From contig OZ010573.1 in the NCBI GenBank assembly GCA_963932145.1, forward strand, positions 24,826,260 to 24,890,259: a DNA stretch of 64,000 bases, written 5' to 3'. The notes beneath the pieces are model-generated. The model was given only the letters and a program-made list of their open reading frames with translations. It had not been told where the DNA came from and did not search any database. Of this stretch, positions 45,171 through 55,977 are shown one piece after another. Every line of letters starts with the position of its first letter. Positions within the stretch are counted from its first letter, which is position 1. A program made the position numbers and the translations under genes. Origin of the DNA: Acanthosepion lycidas (Eukaryota; Mollusca; Cephalopoda; Sepiida; Sepiidae).

Positions 45171-45593
45171 CTACTGCGAATGCAAAATAAATATTTTACT
45201 GGCCGGTCCTTAGATAGCACCTCCCTACTGAACGAAAAGGGATAGGGCCAATAGATATACTTTGATGTTTGCGTCAAATACCGTAGGATCCAAGCAATTG
45301 GTGAGAGAAAAAATAGTGAGGTGGGGATTTGCGTCGTATTTAGTATTTGTGGTTTAAAAATAAACATTGTGATACCCTACCCTTGCTATTTAGCATTGGG
45401 ATAGAGAATACAATCGGACCTTAAAATATGTTCTTTCAGCAGTCGTCATTTTCGATTTATTCATTTCTATCAAATGCTTCAAGATCTGACCAAAAAGTAT
45501 GTAAATGTAAGCTTTTGCATACAACTAATTACGTCCGTTCTCAGAGAGCAACATTTCAACATTTTTCTCATCGAAATTTAGTGATCCATTTTA

Positions 45594-45596
<3 letters not shown>
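45171..45596. other. Unclassified spacer
   Basis: A 66-residue minus open frame (45167-45367, with PYPFSFSREVLSKDRPVKYL) looks more complex than its surroundings but is not recognised. Confidence 0.35.
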
Positions 45597-45637
<41 letters not shown>

Positions 45638-45740
45638 CACAAAAGGAAAACTTTTCTTAGGCGATGTGTTTCGCCGTCTGATAAACGTTATCAAGACAAA
45701 TGTAAGGATTTTATTTTACAAGTATTTATAAACAGAACTA
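45597..45740. repeat. (TA)n plus GTTTCGCC-type repeat
   Basis: TA to 45636, then GGCGATGTGTTTCGCCGTCT and GATAAACGTTATCAAGAC. Related in pattern to 62615-62660. Confidence 0.6.
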
Positions 45741-47200
45741 AAATGTTAATTTTATACATTTTTTAAATTTAAAAAAGCGCATAAATATAACCGAGTTAAA
45801 AATTTTGTAAAACTAACGTCATTTTACTTCTGTTTTGCACACATCTTATAGGGTATTTATTCAGATTAATGGGTATGCCTCCCTCCTCACAAGGGTCTAG
45901 TTTTAATCAATTATATGGAGTCCCCACTGCTACATCTCAGTTTACATAAAGTTAGTATTCATATAAAATACACATTTTAGTCTAATCTAATTAGCCACAA
46001 TAATGAATCATATGCAATATAGGTGAAAAATTCAACAAGAAAAAATGAAAATAAATACAATGTATTTAAATACGAATTAGAGACATGTCATAATAGATCA
46101 TTCCGTCTTAAATATTTTGTGGCATTTTTTAACAACTATAGATTTTTTTCCTATTAAATAATTTTAGCACATTAAACATTATGAATTAAAATTTGGTGAA
46201 TTTTATGTGTTTTCGAGACTTAGCATGTGAAAAACAAATTCACGGATTTGGGCGAAAAAAAAAAGACCTCAAAATGACGTCGAAATCTATGATGGTCGCA
46301 AAGCAACTTCTCCGGTTGAGGGATTAGGGAGTAATACGCACCGACCCAGCTCCTCTCACTCTCACACGCACATATATGCATGTGTGTGTGTGTGTGTGTG
46401 TATAAGGAGGGTAGTATACTAGTTTGTAATATGCACGTTAATCTTAAATACTTGTTAGATGTGTGTAAAAGCTCACAGTGTCCTCTTTCTTGAAAGCTAC
46501 AAACATAACAGACAGAAGAAGGTTTTGCTTAAGAAAAACACTGGGAATTACTATTGCTGGCATCACTGTTATAGATCGTGCTGTGCCACTAACAACAACG
46601 ATAATTATACGTGTCTGTAAAATCTATTCTTAGTTGTAATGTCTGTAAGCTTTTATGAGTCATATTTAGTCATATTTAGGCTTAAATGTGTAGCACATAA
46701 CTAGAAGGAGTAATAATGGCATAATCATGACGTTGACTTTTCACACTACCTTAAACAAAAGGCTAGGAAGTAAACTCCCTTCAGTACCAGAACGAGTGAT
46801 CACAGTTAATAGACTTGAGAAGTTTGTTTTCCGCGAATAAAACTATTTTGCGAAAAAGAACGCTAACTTTTCAATCAATGAATACAAAATGGTTTTTGTA
46901 TGGAAACGATTAATTTAGCCATTACCATTAACATGTCCACATGGAAAAAATATGAGATTAAAAGATTTTCGAATACTGCACCTTTTTTCACGAGTATCTT
47001 GTATAAGAATATTTATCACACGCTACAGCCTATCCTTTTCATATTGTTTCAGGCAATATAAATCGTAGATGATCTCTTATACTTTGTCATAATCGTGAGA
47101 AATTTCTGATATTAATCTCGCAAATACTGAAGCGACCAATAGCAGAAAAGGTCATTTTTATTATAATTCTATAAATTATCTGTTTTTTCTTTATCTATTG
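45741..47200. other. Long AT-rich spacer
   Basis: Contains a GT run at 46380-46402 and a moderately GC patch at 46260-46360. No coding exon recognised. Confidence 0.4.
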
Positions 47201-47412
47201 GGTCGTTCTTTCTTTCTTTCCTTTTTCTTTCTTAAATACCAATCTTCATTTTCTTACCTACCAACCAATCCTCGTTCGTTCGTTCGTTCGTTCTTTCTTT
47301 CTTTCTTGAATACCAATCTTTCTTTCTTTCTTTAATACCAACCTTTCTTTCTTGAATATCAATCTTTCATTTCTTACCTACCAACCAATCGTCTCTCTCT
47401 CACTCTCTCTCT
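47201..47412. repeat. (TTTC)n/(TTCG)n simple sequence
   Basis: TTCTTTC units, four TTCG units at 47275-47292, with a repeated TTCTTACCTACCAACCAATC spacer seen twice. Confidence 0.85.
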
Positions 47413-47420
47413 ATTTCATA

Positions 47421-47500
47421 GGCATTTCGTTTTGGAGTTATGGTTAACAAATTCGTTTTGTTAATTCCGTGGGTTCGATCCTGACTGGTTGCTCCATACT
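47421..47500 (+). repeat. tRNA-derived SINE head
   Basis: A-box-like TTTTGGAGTTATGGTTAA and B box GTGGGTTCGATCCTG with about 35 nt between, as in a tRNA. Confidence 0.6.
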
Positions 47501-47657
47501 TGTGTGGTAAATCCCTAAGAAGTCATTTTGTGTTATTACTATTCAGGAGATAGTTGAAACTCCAGTTCAGGTAAATGCTAAGTTTCGCATACTTTTGAAA
47601 TAGACTTTACTAACTGATATACCCTTTGCTTTTTCTCTCCTTTTCCGTATTCTGACT

Positions 47658-47659
<2 letters not shown>

Positions 47660-47715
<56 letters not shown>
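47660..47715. repeat. (TA)n microsatellite
   Basis: About 55 bp of TA. Confidence 0.95.
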
Positions 47716-47717
<2 letters not shown>

Positions 47718-47944
47718 CTGAAGATCGTTTCAGGCGTGTAAGAAATTCATAGTCACTATGTAGTGCTAGTTATTCATAATTATTATCCATAATATTTATA
47801 TCTGCAAACGCCCTACTTATTATATAAGGCATTATTAAATAATATAAATACACGTTGAAAAATACTTTTTGTAAAATAAATGGACTTATATATAAATATT
47901 TCTTTTTTTTTTGTATGCAATTTGAAATAGAAGCGGATATATTT

Positions 47945-48260
47945 TATTTTTTTCCTAATTCCCGAGCCCCGTAAACCATTAGGGTCGTGCCACGAGTAAG
48001 ATGACGTGAAGGAAGGAGCCCAACTCTCTCCAGGTTGGTTTGAAATCAAGACTTTCCTTATCCTAGACTGGTTGCTGACCAAGGCTAAAGGGACCAACCT
48101 GTTCTGCTATTTATCCAAAAGCTGGAGAGAAGAGAAGGATTCCTACATTTTCCAAGGGTATTGGCGTGTGAGTGAATTCAACAACTGGATGTCAAACTCG
48201 GCTTTCATTCGGATCCGGTATCAATTACGCCACCGCGCATCAATTCCTCATAACATGCAT
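47945..48260 (-). repeat. tRNA-derived SINE
   Basis: Minus strand: head with GAGTTTGACATCCAG, then GAATTCACTCACACGCCAAT and a body whose antisense reads GACTGGTTGCTGACCAAGGC and CTGCTATTTATCCAAAAGCT. Same layout as the plus SINE at 35283-35500. Confidence 0.6.
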
Positions 48261-48782
48261 GCAAATACACTTTTAGGTATTAGAATTTAGGTAATTCAAT
48301 GTATTAATACCTATCTTTGGACAAGTTTATTAATGTAAAAGTTAAAAATAATGGCAAAGAAAAAAAAATTACGCCAGTGTGCGCGCACACAACCCCACCC
48401 CAGGGTGGATCAGTAAATCTAGTCTGATATTTAGACATGAGTTGAATTTTTATCCAAAATGTTCACTGTGTAATATTGTATTTATGTGATTAAGTGCCTT
48501 GACAAAGGTATAGGGGTGCTGAAATATTCTTGGCCCATCATACTCCCAGTCGAATACAGAACTGAACAGATACGGACATTCGAGAATGAGGGGATGTGTA
48601 TTCCTTAAAAGGGTAAACTGAACCTTGCTGGGCTGTGGCGATCTCTGTAGATGTTTGGAATTATATAATTTACCTTTATATCCTAATTTTTCCTTGATAA
48701 AATGTTCTTTGAAGCTTTAAAATAAAAATTTATTTCATATTTAGACTTTTTCTTAACATCGTTCTGATCTTTATGCACGCTA

Positions 48783-48784
<2 letters not shown>
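48261..48784. other. Spacer, nothing recognised
   Basis: No gene or repeat assigned. Confidence 0.4.
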
Positions 48785-48844
<60 letters not shown>

Positions 48845-48882
48845 TAACGATATATATATATATATATATATATATGAGATAA

Positions 48883-48934
<52 letters not shown>

Positions 48935-48937
48935 TAA

Positions 48938-49003
<66 letters not shown>

Positions 49004-49010
49004 TAACGAT
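48785..49010. repeat. (TA)n array interrupted by GAGATAACGA
   Basis: 225-bp TA array punctuated by four GAGATAACGA insertions (about 48841, 48876, 48931, 48999) at variable spacing. The 97-122-residue YIYI open frames are artefacts. Confidence 0.95.
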
Positions 49011-49014
49011 ATTT

Positions 49015-49558
49015 TTGTACCAAGAACAGTATTGGGGAAATTGTATAACAAATTGGAAAAAGTTTACTTGTGACGCGTTTCGTTTTTCAGGACCTCATCG
49101 GACTAATTTTTTTTTTGTTGGTAGGACTACACATGCACATGGAAGAGGTGTGCTGGGAATTTTATATGCTTTTAGTCGAATTCATTTAGAGTCTTTTTTT
49201 TTTCTTTCCATCACTTTTGTAAGTAGGTATTCCAGGCTGTGATATTAGAAGATCTACTATGAATGGTGAAATGTAGTGAGAGCCAGGGCGCAAATTCACT
49301 GTAGATAACCTTGTGATTAAGGCACTCTTTATGTTAAATAAAAAAGACTTATAGATATGTAAGATAGATTCTGGAGAGAAAAAATACACAGTGAACCAGC
49401 TTTCTTAGCAGCTGACCTAGCAATGAATTCAATATAATCTTTCCACTTCATGTCAGCTGAGAACGTTACCCCAAGAAGGCGCAACGAGTCACTTTCCAGG
49501 AGTAGTACGAAAGGACCTAGACAAGTGGCCGTTCAGGTTAACTTTCATTTCACGCTTA

Positions 49559-49560
<2 letters not shown>
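49015..49560 (-). mobile_element. Repeat unit plus jockey-type LINE fragment
   Basis: 49015-49195 is the ATTGGGGAAATTGTATAACA / GACGCGTTTCGTTTTTCAGG unit also at 38730. 49340-49530 on the minus strand encodes FSADMKWKDYIEFIA, then SAAKKAGSL and FSPESILHIYKSF, the same region as in the LINE at 38936-40480. Confidence 0.65.

Positions 49561-49615
<55 letters not shown>
49558..49615. repeat. (TA)n microsatellite
   Basis: About 55 bp of TA. Confidence 0.95.
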
Positions 49616-49618
<3 letters not shown>

Positions 49619-50299
49619 GACAATTCATACGCCTGAAAGGCCGATTTGTAGCTACGGTTTCGCAGGTCTCAGGATCGCTATTGGCCTTCAGTTTCAAGCG
49701 TAGGTTTTCGGACTCCGCGTAGCCTCTTGCAGCTGGTGAATTTTCCAAACAGGATGATATGTGGGAATCGAGTGTGACGCATTCTGGACACGTGACCCAC
49801 TCAGATGAAGCTTTCCTGATTATACCGAGCTCTTACAAATACAGATGTACAGCAGATTTTTTGATAGCCTCTTTTATTCGGAGCAAAATTACAAGCATAC
49901 TACAAATCAATTGGCACCCCGAAAGAGTACAAAATTCTTATTGCGCATATTCTAGAGTAGACCAACTGCGTAAGAATAATGTGTAGAGAATACTTACCTT
50001 CAAACTGTACATATCTTATCCCCGAACCAAGGCATACCGTGCTCTATGAAGGCTAAGTGACTCTCACTTTGCATGATGAATGTAAAATTTGACAAACCTC
50101 TTGAGTCAATTGTCAAACAATTTAATGAGAAATACTGGTTTAATATAAGTTTTGAACAGTCTTTAATGATATGACATTGGAGATAATTAGCTGGTCAAAG
50201 TTGTCTTATTGAATTACGAGTCTATCTCAGATATAAAAATGTGACGTCATGTTTTGTTAATTCCTTAGTATTAGGAAAAAATTTTACAGGCGAGTCTTT
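49616..50299. other. Unassigned DNA with a coding-like minus frame
   Basis: 49616-49748 (minus) reads MENSPAARGYAESENLRLKL, KANSDPETCETVATNRPFRR with mixed composition. At 49998/49996 a strong GAAG|GTAAGTAT donor-like site lies on the minus strand. Neither can be tied to a gene. Confidence 0.3.
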
Positions 50300-50570
50300 A
50301 AATATAAAAGGAGGCACGGCAGACTAATGAATTGAGGCTCGGATTGAGGAATCAGAGAGCCGAGTTCGAATTCCAATAGAGTTAATTACATTCACTTACA
50401 TGCTAATACTCTTGGGAAAGGTATGAGTGCAACTCTCCCCCACCAGCTATCGAAAAATAGTAGGAGAGATTCGGTTCTATAGTCTTGGGTGGCAACCGGT
50501 CTAGGAAAATGAAAACTTTGAATTTAATACTGTATGTAGCCCTGGCGCAGTACATACTACGCAGCTAAGT
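50300..50570 (+). repeat. tRNA-derived SINE
   Basis: GGCACGGCAGACTAATGAAT (A-box region), GCCGAGTTCGAATTCC (B box), then CATTCACTTACATGCTAATA, CTCTTGGGAAAGGTATGAGT and AAATAGTAGGAGAGATTCGG. Confidence 0.7.
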
Positions 50571-50764
50571 TAAGGATAGTTCGTTTTGGTTCGATGATCC
50601 TGACTACGATCGACTCCTTTTTCTTTAAATATATCTTTCTACTTATCGTATTCTGCTCTTTCACAGAATCGGTTATTACACCTCCGTCCTTCGTAAACAT
50701 CTTTAACAGTTCACCGTTGTCATAACAAAGATATTGTTGCCAATGCCAGGAAAGTAACTTTAGT

Positions 50765-51118
50765 TATTGATTGATTCGTTTTCTATGGCCTTTGCAGGTT
50801 ATTTAAAGCCAGAAAATATTTTTAGATTGTAAGAACATTTTTTGAGATAATGGTTTAGTGAGACAAATCTTATTAATTAACACATAGATGGGGAGAAAAC
50901 GTGGATCCATACCTTTCTCAAGAGTATTTGCGCATAAGTGAATATAACGAACTCAACTGGCTCTCCGATTAACAATTCCAAGCCATTACCCATTACACCA
51001 TCCGCACACCCTAGCTTACAGCACCTGGTATTACCAATACTAGATACTGACCAAGCTCGACGTTGCTTAACTTTGATGATGGTACGGGAACTGGTGTTTT
51101 GACGTGGTGTAGCCGTTA
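50765..51118 (-). repeat. Composite 5S-tRNA SINE, copy 2
   Basis: Minus strand: 5S-like head (51012-51115; CATCAAAGTTAAGCAACGTC, then AGTATCTAGTATTGG and TACCAGGTGCTGTAAGC). It is followed by GTGCGGATGGTGTAATGGGT (A box), GGAGAGCCAGTTGAGTTCG, CACTTATGCGCAAATACTCT, and a tail with TTTAAATAACCTGCAAAGGC. Confidence 0.85.
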
Positions 51119-51389
51119 GCCCTGAGTCTAATTATCTTGCTTAAACTGGCTTTTTATAATTAAATGCTCACCCAATTCAAGACCCTAGCGCCACTCAAGG
51201 TAGCGTGTCACTAAATGAGAGTGTTGTATAAGAAGAGAAAATAAATGGTGATGTCTACCCGATATTGTTTCTGATCGGCATTCATTCATTTTGGAGCTCA
51301 ATTGACTAACAGCACTTTTGCAAACGCAACAAGCCTAATTATTAATAAAGAGGATTAACATTTTCGTATATTTACAGCGTTAACGGTCT
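51119..51389. other. Spacer, nothing recognised
   Basis: No gene assigned. Confidence 0.4.
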
Positions 51390-51500
51390 CCCTTTACGCG
51401 TTTGGTCTCAAAATCTTCATGCTTGAAACTAGCAAACCACTTCTTCACAGTTGAGGATGACCTACGCTTGTCATCTAATCTAATGTTTCTTCTACAGGAA
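51390..51500 (-). pseudogene. Possible mariner transposase helix-turn-helix scrap
   Basis: Minus frame RRSSSTVKKWFASFKHEDFE then TKRVKGDR resembles the WFxxFxxGxFxxxDxxRxGR block of mariner transposases. Very short; weak. Confidence 0.35.
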
Positions 51501-52440
51501 CAGGAATACAAAGTTCATGACGGCTCGGAGTTCAGCAAATTAGAAAAATCCGTGATTTTTGTTAATATTGTTCAATCTATGATTAGTAGAAAACTTAAAA
51601 TAAACCCAAAAATCAACACTTTAAAATATAGTAGTGATCAGGGAAACATCCTCTCGGGAGTTTGATTCACAAAGTTGCGGTTTTCTTGAAGAAGCTGTTT
51701 GAGTGGAACTTCTTTCTTACTAATGAAACACGAAGGGAATGAAGATGCATCGACCCTCTGTCCATAGCATGGCGTGCCCTAGCTCTAATGTTCTGAATTT
51801 GTGGAAATAGCGAATGTAGCTCTTTTGAACATTTGCCATGGAAATAGCGATATAAAAATTCTAGATAGATGTGGGAAAAGAGCTGTAGCGTTGAAAATAA
51901 TTAATCGCCCACAAGGCCGTGTAAAAGTTTTTGGACATCGGTGGTGTATCTGTATAATCTCTGAGAAATCTTTAGTGTGCAGGTTTGTCTTCCCGACCAA
52001 TTTTTATGTTCAATATTCATTGGCTAGCACACCTTTGCGCCAGACTAAGCCGATTGGAGTAAATACTTCTATGAATGACATCATTGTTACTGGTGAGGAG
52101 AACTTGAAGTAAAGGTTACAAAATAAGGGTAACTTGGCTGGTCGTAGTTAAGGCTAGAGCCAAATAAACAATGATGACATCCTTGGCAAATGGGTTAGAA
52201 ATGAGGTATGGTGGGTTGGAGCAGGAATCTTGCTACTTGTGCGCCTTGTTACACGCCACAATCTGTTCAGGATATTTGCATTCTGATTAATGTTATTGCG
52301 GGACAGAAAGGAAATACAAATGGTGCCTTTCGTCTTTCTCCCTTTCATTTCGGCAACCGCCATAATACGTCTGTTTCCATTTCTCTCTGTTTTCATTTTA
52401 TTCCAAAGCTTTGTTAATTCTCCTTAATTTTTCATCGCTG
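51501..52440. other. Mixed-composition spacer with unrecognised open frames
   Basis: A 103-residue plus frame (51801-52112, MEIANVALLNICHGNSDIKI at its start) and an 80-residue minus frame (52154-52396, with WRVTRRTSSKIPAPTHHTSF) are not recognised. They could be mobile-element remnants. Confidence 0.3.
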
Positions 52441-52912
52441 ATACAAACCAATAATTTTCAATTTTCTTTCTTTCTTTCTCACTTTTTGTTTTCGTTATTC
52501 TTTTTTGCTTTTATTTTTTTAAATAAATTCATTTTTCTCATTGTTCTAATTGAACAACTAGAAAAAATGAATTTGATTTAAAAAATAAAATCAACCATTT
52601 CTTCTTTCCTTCCATTTGTCCTTCATTCCTTTCCTTTCATCTTTCCTTCTTTCTTTCCTTCCATGATTCTTTCATTATTTCTTTTCTTCCTTCATTCGTT
52701 CATTATAAAGTTAATTTTATTTAAAAAATAAAATCATCCATTCTTTCCGACATTCCTTCTTTATTTCCTTCCTTCTATTCGTCTTTCCTTCCTCCCTTCC
52801 TTTCGTCTTTTCTTCTTTCTTTATTTCATCTTTCCAGCTTTCTTTCCTCACCCTGACTCCTTCATTATTTCCTTCATTATTTCCTTCCTTCCTTCCTTCC
52901 TTATATGTTTTA
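52441..52912. repeat. Pyrimidine-rich (CTTT/CCTT) tract with a hairpin
   Basis: TTTCTTTC and CCTTCCTT units. Within it 52508-52590 is an inverted repeat (AAATTCATTTTTCT...AGAAAAAATGAATTT around ATTGTTCTAATTGAACAA). Confidence 0.8.
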
Positions 52913-53649
52913 TTTGTCAATCAACATAGAGGTACAGAACGCCATCTTCCAGCGTGAATTCACCCATGTGACACAAGTCCAGTACCTGGCATCATAGTCG
53001 GGCATGAGCATAAGTTACTGTGTTTGTGAAGTAACGTTGAACGATACTATGTATTTCTAGAAAATTATTCAGTATGTTCTGCTGCCACCCTAACGATGAT
53101 GTGTTATTCGAGAAGAATAATATCCAACCACATGATGGTCGGCCTGTCCTCCATTGAAATGTATGGAACATGATGATAACACACTTTTTGGTAGTCCACC
53201 TACAACAGTTGCTGTATTGACTCAACATATACAAGATACAATGAATAATGTACCAAAGGATAGTATTAAATTAAATGTAAAATCGAATATCAAATACAGG
53301 ACTGAACTATGTTAATGACCAAGGAGGATATACAATATATCAGTATGGGGGTTTGAGTACTATTGATATATTCCTTATTTTGGAACTTGTGCACGTATTG
53401 ATCTCTATAGGGTCTCTGTAATTCAGCTGTATTATCTGTACATTTAATCTTGAGTAATGTGATTCATATATGCAGGATATTATAATTTTATGTTCGCCTG
53501 AATGTGTGTATATTTTATATAAGGTTTATAAATGCATACACGAGAGCGTGAATTGTTCGACAATAACAGGATTAAGAAAAAAAAGTCTGATCTTTATCAT
53601 TTGTTGATAGTTTGGTGGGTTGGGCAGAAAAAATTCAAGCATTATCCCC

Positions 53650-53650
<1 letters not shown>
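52913..53650. other. Spacer, nothing recognised
   Basis: No gene assigned. Confidence 0.4.

Positions 53651-53692
<42 letters not shown>
53651..53692. repeat. (TA)n microsatellite
   Basis: About 42 bp of TA directly beside the 600-bp repeat. Confidence 0.95.
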
Positions 53693-53696
<4 letters not shown>

Positions 53697-53699
53697 TTT

Positions 53700-54262
53700 A
53701 AAAAATGAAAACAACTCTTGTAAAAATTCATTATTCATCGAAAAAAATTATTTTCTTAAGACTATAATGTCTTTAACATATATTATTTATAAAAGTAATT
53801 AAAAACTTGCCTAATTAAATAATATCATAGTTTTATTGCATTTTTTAATTTACATTTTGGAGGAGATTTTCGGGAAACCAGTAAGTGTTTGAAAAGAATG
53901 GATGGTTTACATTATCCAATGATTCCTGCTTTTATCTAATAAAAATATTTGCGATCAGAATTTAATTTCTCGAAATTTCATGAAATTAAGTAAGTGGGAG
54001 TAACAAATATAAAAAATACTTTTTTCCAAGATTTTCTAAAAATAATAATTTCAAGAGTAATTTTATTCATTTGTGAATAAGTCCTGGAATTTTCATTAAA
54101 GTATAACAATTATTTGATTTTTGCATGACTTTCCAAATCAATGTATTATTTTACCGGAAAAAGGTGCTAAAATATCCATCGTAATCTTTGGTCCATCGCT
54201 GACGTAAAAAAAGATTTTTAACCCTTGACGTGGTATAAAAATTTATTAAAATAATAAAATCG
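53700..54262 (-). repeat. Unclassified 600-bp AT-rich dispersed repeat, copy 2
   Basis: Inverted partner of 1716-2300, aligned over its full length with small gaps; see that entry. Confidence 0.7.
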
Positions 54263-54835
54263 AATTTGGTCTTTCCTCATAATAATAACAAAGATTTTGG
54301 GGTGTTTTTTCATCATGCTATGCTTTTTTTCAGCGAATTAGTGGAGGTATCTATAAACAGTCGCTTGAAACATTACATCACATCAACTTCTTTCTGCAGA
54401 TTCATTATTCATGAAATTAACTTATGTCTATCTAATAGATAAAACAATGAACATTTACAAATCCTTTTCAAAATATACGCATGCGAAATGATCTAATGAT
54501 AAATCTAAGCCCAAAAACATGATTAATACAATATCTTGATATGTCTAACCGACCCACACAGAAATAACAACAACAAATATTTCCCAAACACACATACACA
54601 TACACGATAATATAAAAATCCAAACAAATATAAATTATTGCAACATTTCACCGAGAATAAACGAGGGTGACATATATAGACATTCCTCACACATACACTT
54701 ATACACTTACATGAATTAACGTTACTGTCCAACATACACCGAGACATACAAGCGTTTCTTTACATACACACTCTTACACTATCACACATTTTAACGCCTA
54801 CATGTTCTTCACATATATTTATATATCAGCTATTG
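54263..54835. other. Spacer with ACATACAC-rich patches
   Basis: Loosely repetitive ACACATACAC patches (54590-54610, 54690-54790). No gene. Confidence 0.4.
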
Positions 54836-54837
54836 CA

Positions 54838-55010
54838 TTTATACACGTGACACATATCTGACTAATAAGAACCAACCAAAAATAACCTTAACATAACAGT
54901 ACTCTGTCTCTTTGCTTTTTCATTTCTGTCTCAATCGCTGACGAAGCTTTAATAAAAGTGAAACATGTTAGATTGAGATACGTTTCCTACTTGTTTTTCA
55001 TTTTATTTTA
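54838..55010 (+). repeat. Dispersed repeat with hammerhead-like motif, copy 1
   Basis: CACGTGACACATATCTGACT, then TCTCAATC (54929-54936), CTGACGA (54938-54944), a short GCTTT/AAAGT stem, GAAAC (54960-54964), GATTGAGA (54971-54978) and ATACGTTTCCTA. A second copy is at 61620-61790. Confidence 0.7.
54929..54978 (+). ncRNA. Minimal hammerhead-ribozyme-like fold (candidate)
   Basis: Stem I TCTCAATC/GATTGAGA (8 bp), core CTGANGA (CTGACGA), stem II GCTTT/AAAGT, GAAA, and a tiny stem III ACATGT before a GTT cleavage-type triplet: the order of a type I hammerhead. Deviations: one extra A between the core and stem II, and an A-G mismatch at the base of stem I. Minimal type I hammerheads are known from Penelope-like elements and retrozymes. 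Confidence 0.4.

Positions 55011-55075
<65 letters not shown>
55011..55075. repeat. (TA)n microsatellite
   Basis: About 65 bp of TA, directly after the hammerhead-like repeat. Confidence 0.95.
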
Positions 55076-55080
<5 letters not shown>

Positions 55081-55224
55081 CATTTTTTCGTTTGATGGTA
55101 TTCAGTTAGTGTCACGATTGTTCATTAAGAATGTTGGAAAAACTAAATAAAAATGAATCTAATTTAATGTGTCTGTCGTATTTAACAAAACGTGTTTAAA
55201 AGAGTGTTTGCTGCCCAAATATGC

Positions 55225-55230
<6 letters not shown>

Positions 55231-55280
<50 letters not shown>

Positions 55281-55300
55281 GTATGTATGTTTGTATGTAT
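55231..55300. repeat. (TA)n/(GTAT)n microsatellite
   Basis: TA to 55275, then GTATGTATG. Confidence 0.95.
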
Positions 55301-55448
55301 TAGAAATTTAATCTTAGAGTTTGTTTCGAGGGAAATAATAAAGACATCTGAATCTGATAAGAATTTCAAGAGATTTATTGAACACCTGACGTGCGATTTG
55401 ACACTAAACTCTGGTGTCGGTCAATGAAATAAGTTCACTGATCGTTTT

Positions 55449-55454
<6 letters not shown>

Positions 55455-55523
<69 letters not shown>
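55455..55523. repeat. (TA)n microsatellite
   Basis: About 68 bp of TA, left border of the hairpin repeat. Confidence 0.95.
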
Positions 55524-55531
<8 letters not shown>

Positions 55532-55532
55532 A

Positions 55533-55734
55533 TATGTAAAGTGGACACTGAGGTCAAAACCAAGCGGCGACAGCCTGTTTCGTGCTTGAATATTGCGTTC
55601 AAGCATGAATGAAACAGACTGTTGTCACTTAGTGTTGACCTTAGTGTCCATTTTTATATTTACATAGACCTTATATCTGATATGGAACACTTTTATCCAT
55701 TAATATATCATACCTTAAAACTATATTTTTATCA

Positions 55735-55735
<1 letters not shown>
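55533..55735. repeat. Hairpin repeat, copy 2
   Basis: Arms TATATGTAAAGTGGACACTG ... TAGTGTCCATTTTTATATTT fold to 55533-55666, with inner GCTTGAAT/GTTCAAGC. The flank to 55735 (CTTAAAACTATATTTTTATC) matches 30222-30310. TA arrays on both sides. Confidence 0.85.

Positions 55736-55736
<1 letters not shown>

Positions 55737-55799
<63 letters not shown>
55737..55799. repeat. (TA)n microsatellite
   Basis: About 62 bp of TA. Confidence 0.95.
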
Positions 55800-55804
<5 letters not shown>

Positions 55805-55807
55805 AAC

Positions 55808-55890
55808 CAGTTGTTCATCTTATTGGCTGCTAAGACTGATGACTGCGCACATACGAAACTGGTTGTAGCGGTCGATCAGATGAACACCTG
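55808..55890 (+). repeat. Small hairpin with CTGATGA...GAAAC core
   Basis: Outer arms CAGTTGTTCATCT / AGATGAACACCTG pair 12 of 13. Inside lie CTGATGA (55836-55842) and GAAAC (55855-55859) 12 nt apart, and an alternative CCAGTT/AACTGG pairing. Confidence 0.6.
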
Positions 55891-55977
55891 ATTTATTTCT
55901 GTTTTATATATTAGAGAGAGAAAGGTTTTAAAATTATATATTTAGTATATATTTTGCCTGTACAAATGATAAAGAAA

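Noticed and set aside
47421-47500. Functional tRNA gene
   Set aside because: Only the A/B-box pattern is present; I could not form a full acceptor stem with paired ends, so a SINE head is more likely.
51801-52112. 103-residue plus-strand open frame as a gene
   Set aside because: No recognised domain, no splice or promoter support, and no codon signal I can defend; listed only as unassigned.
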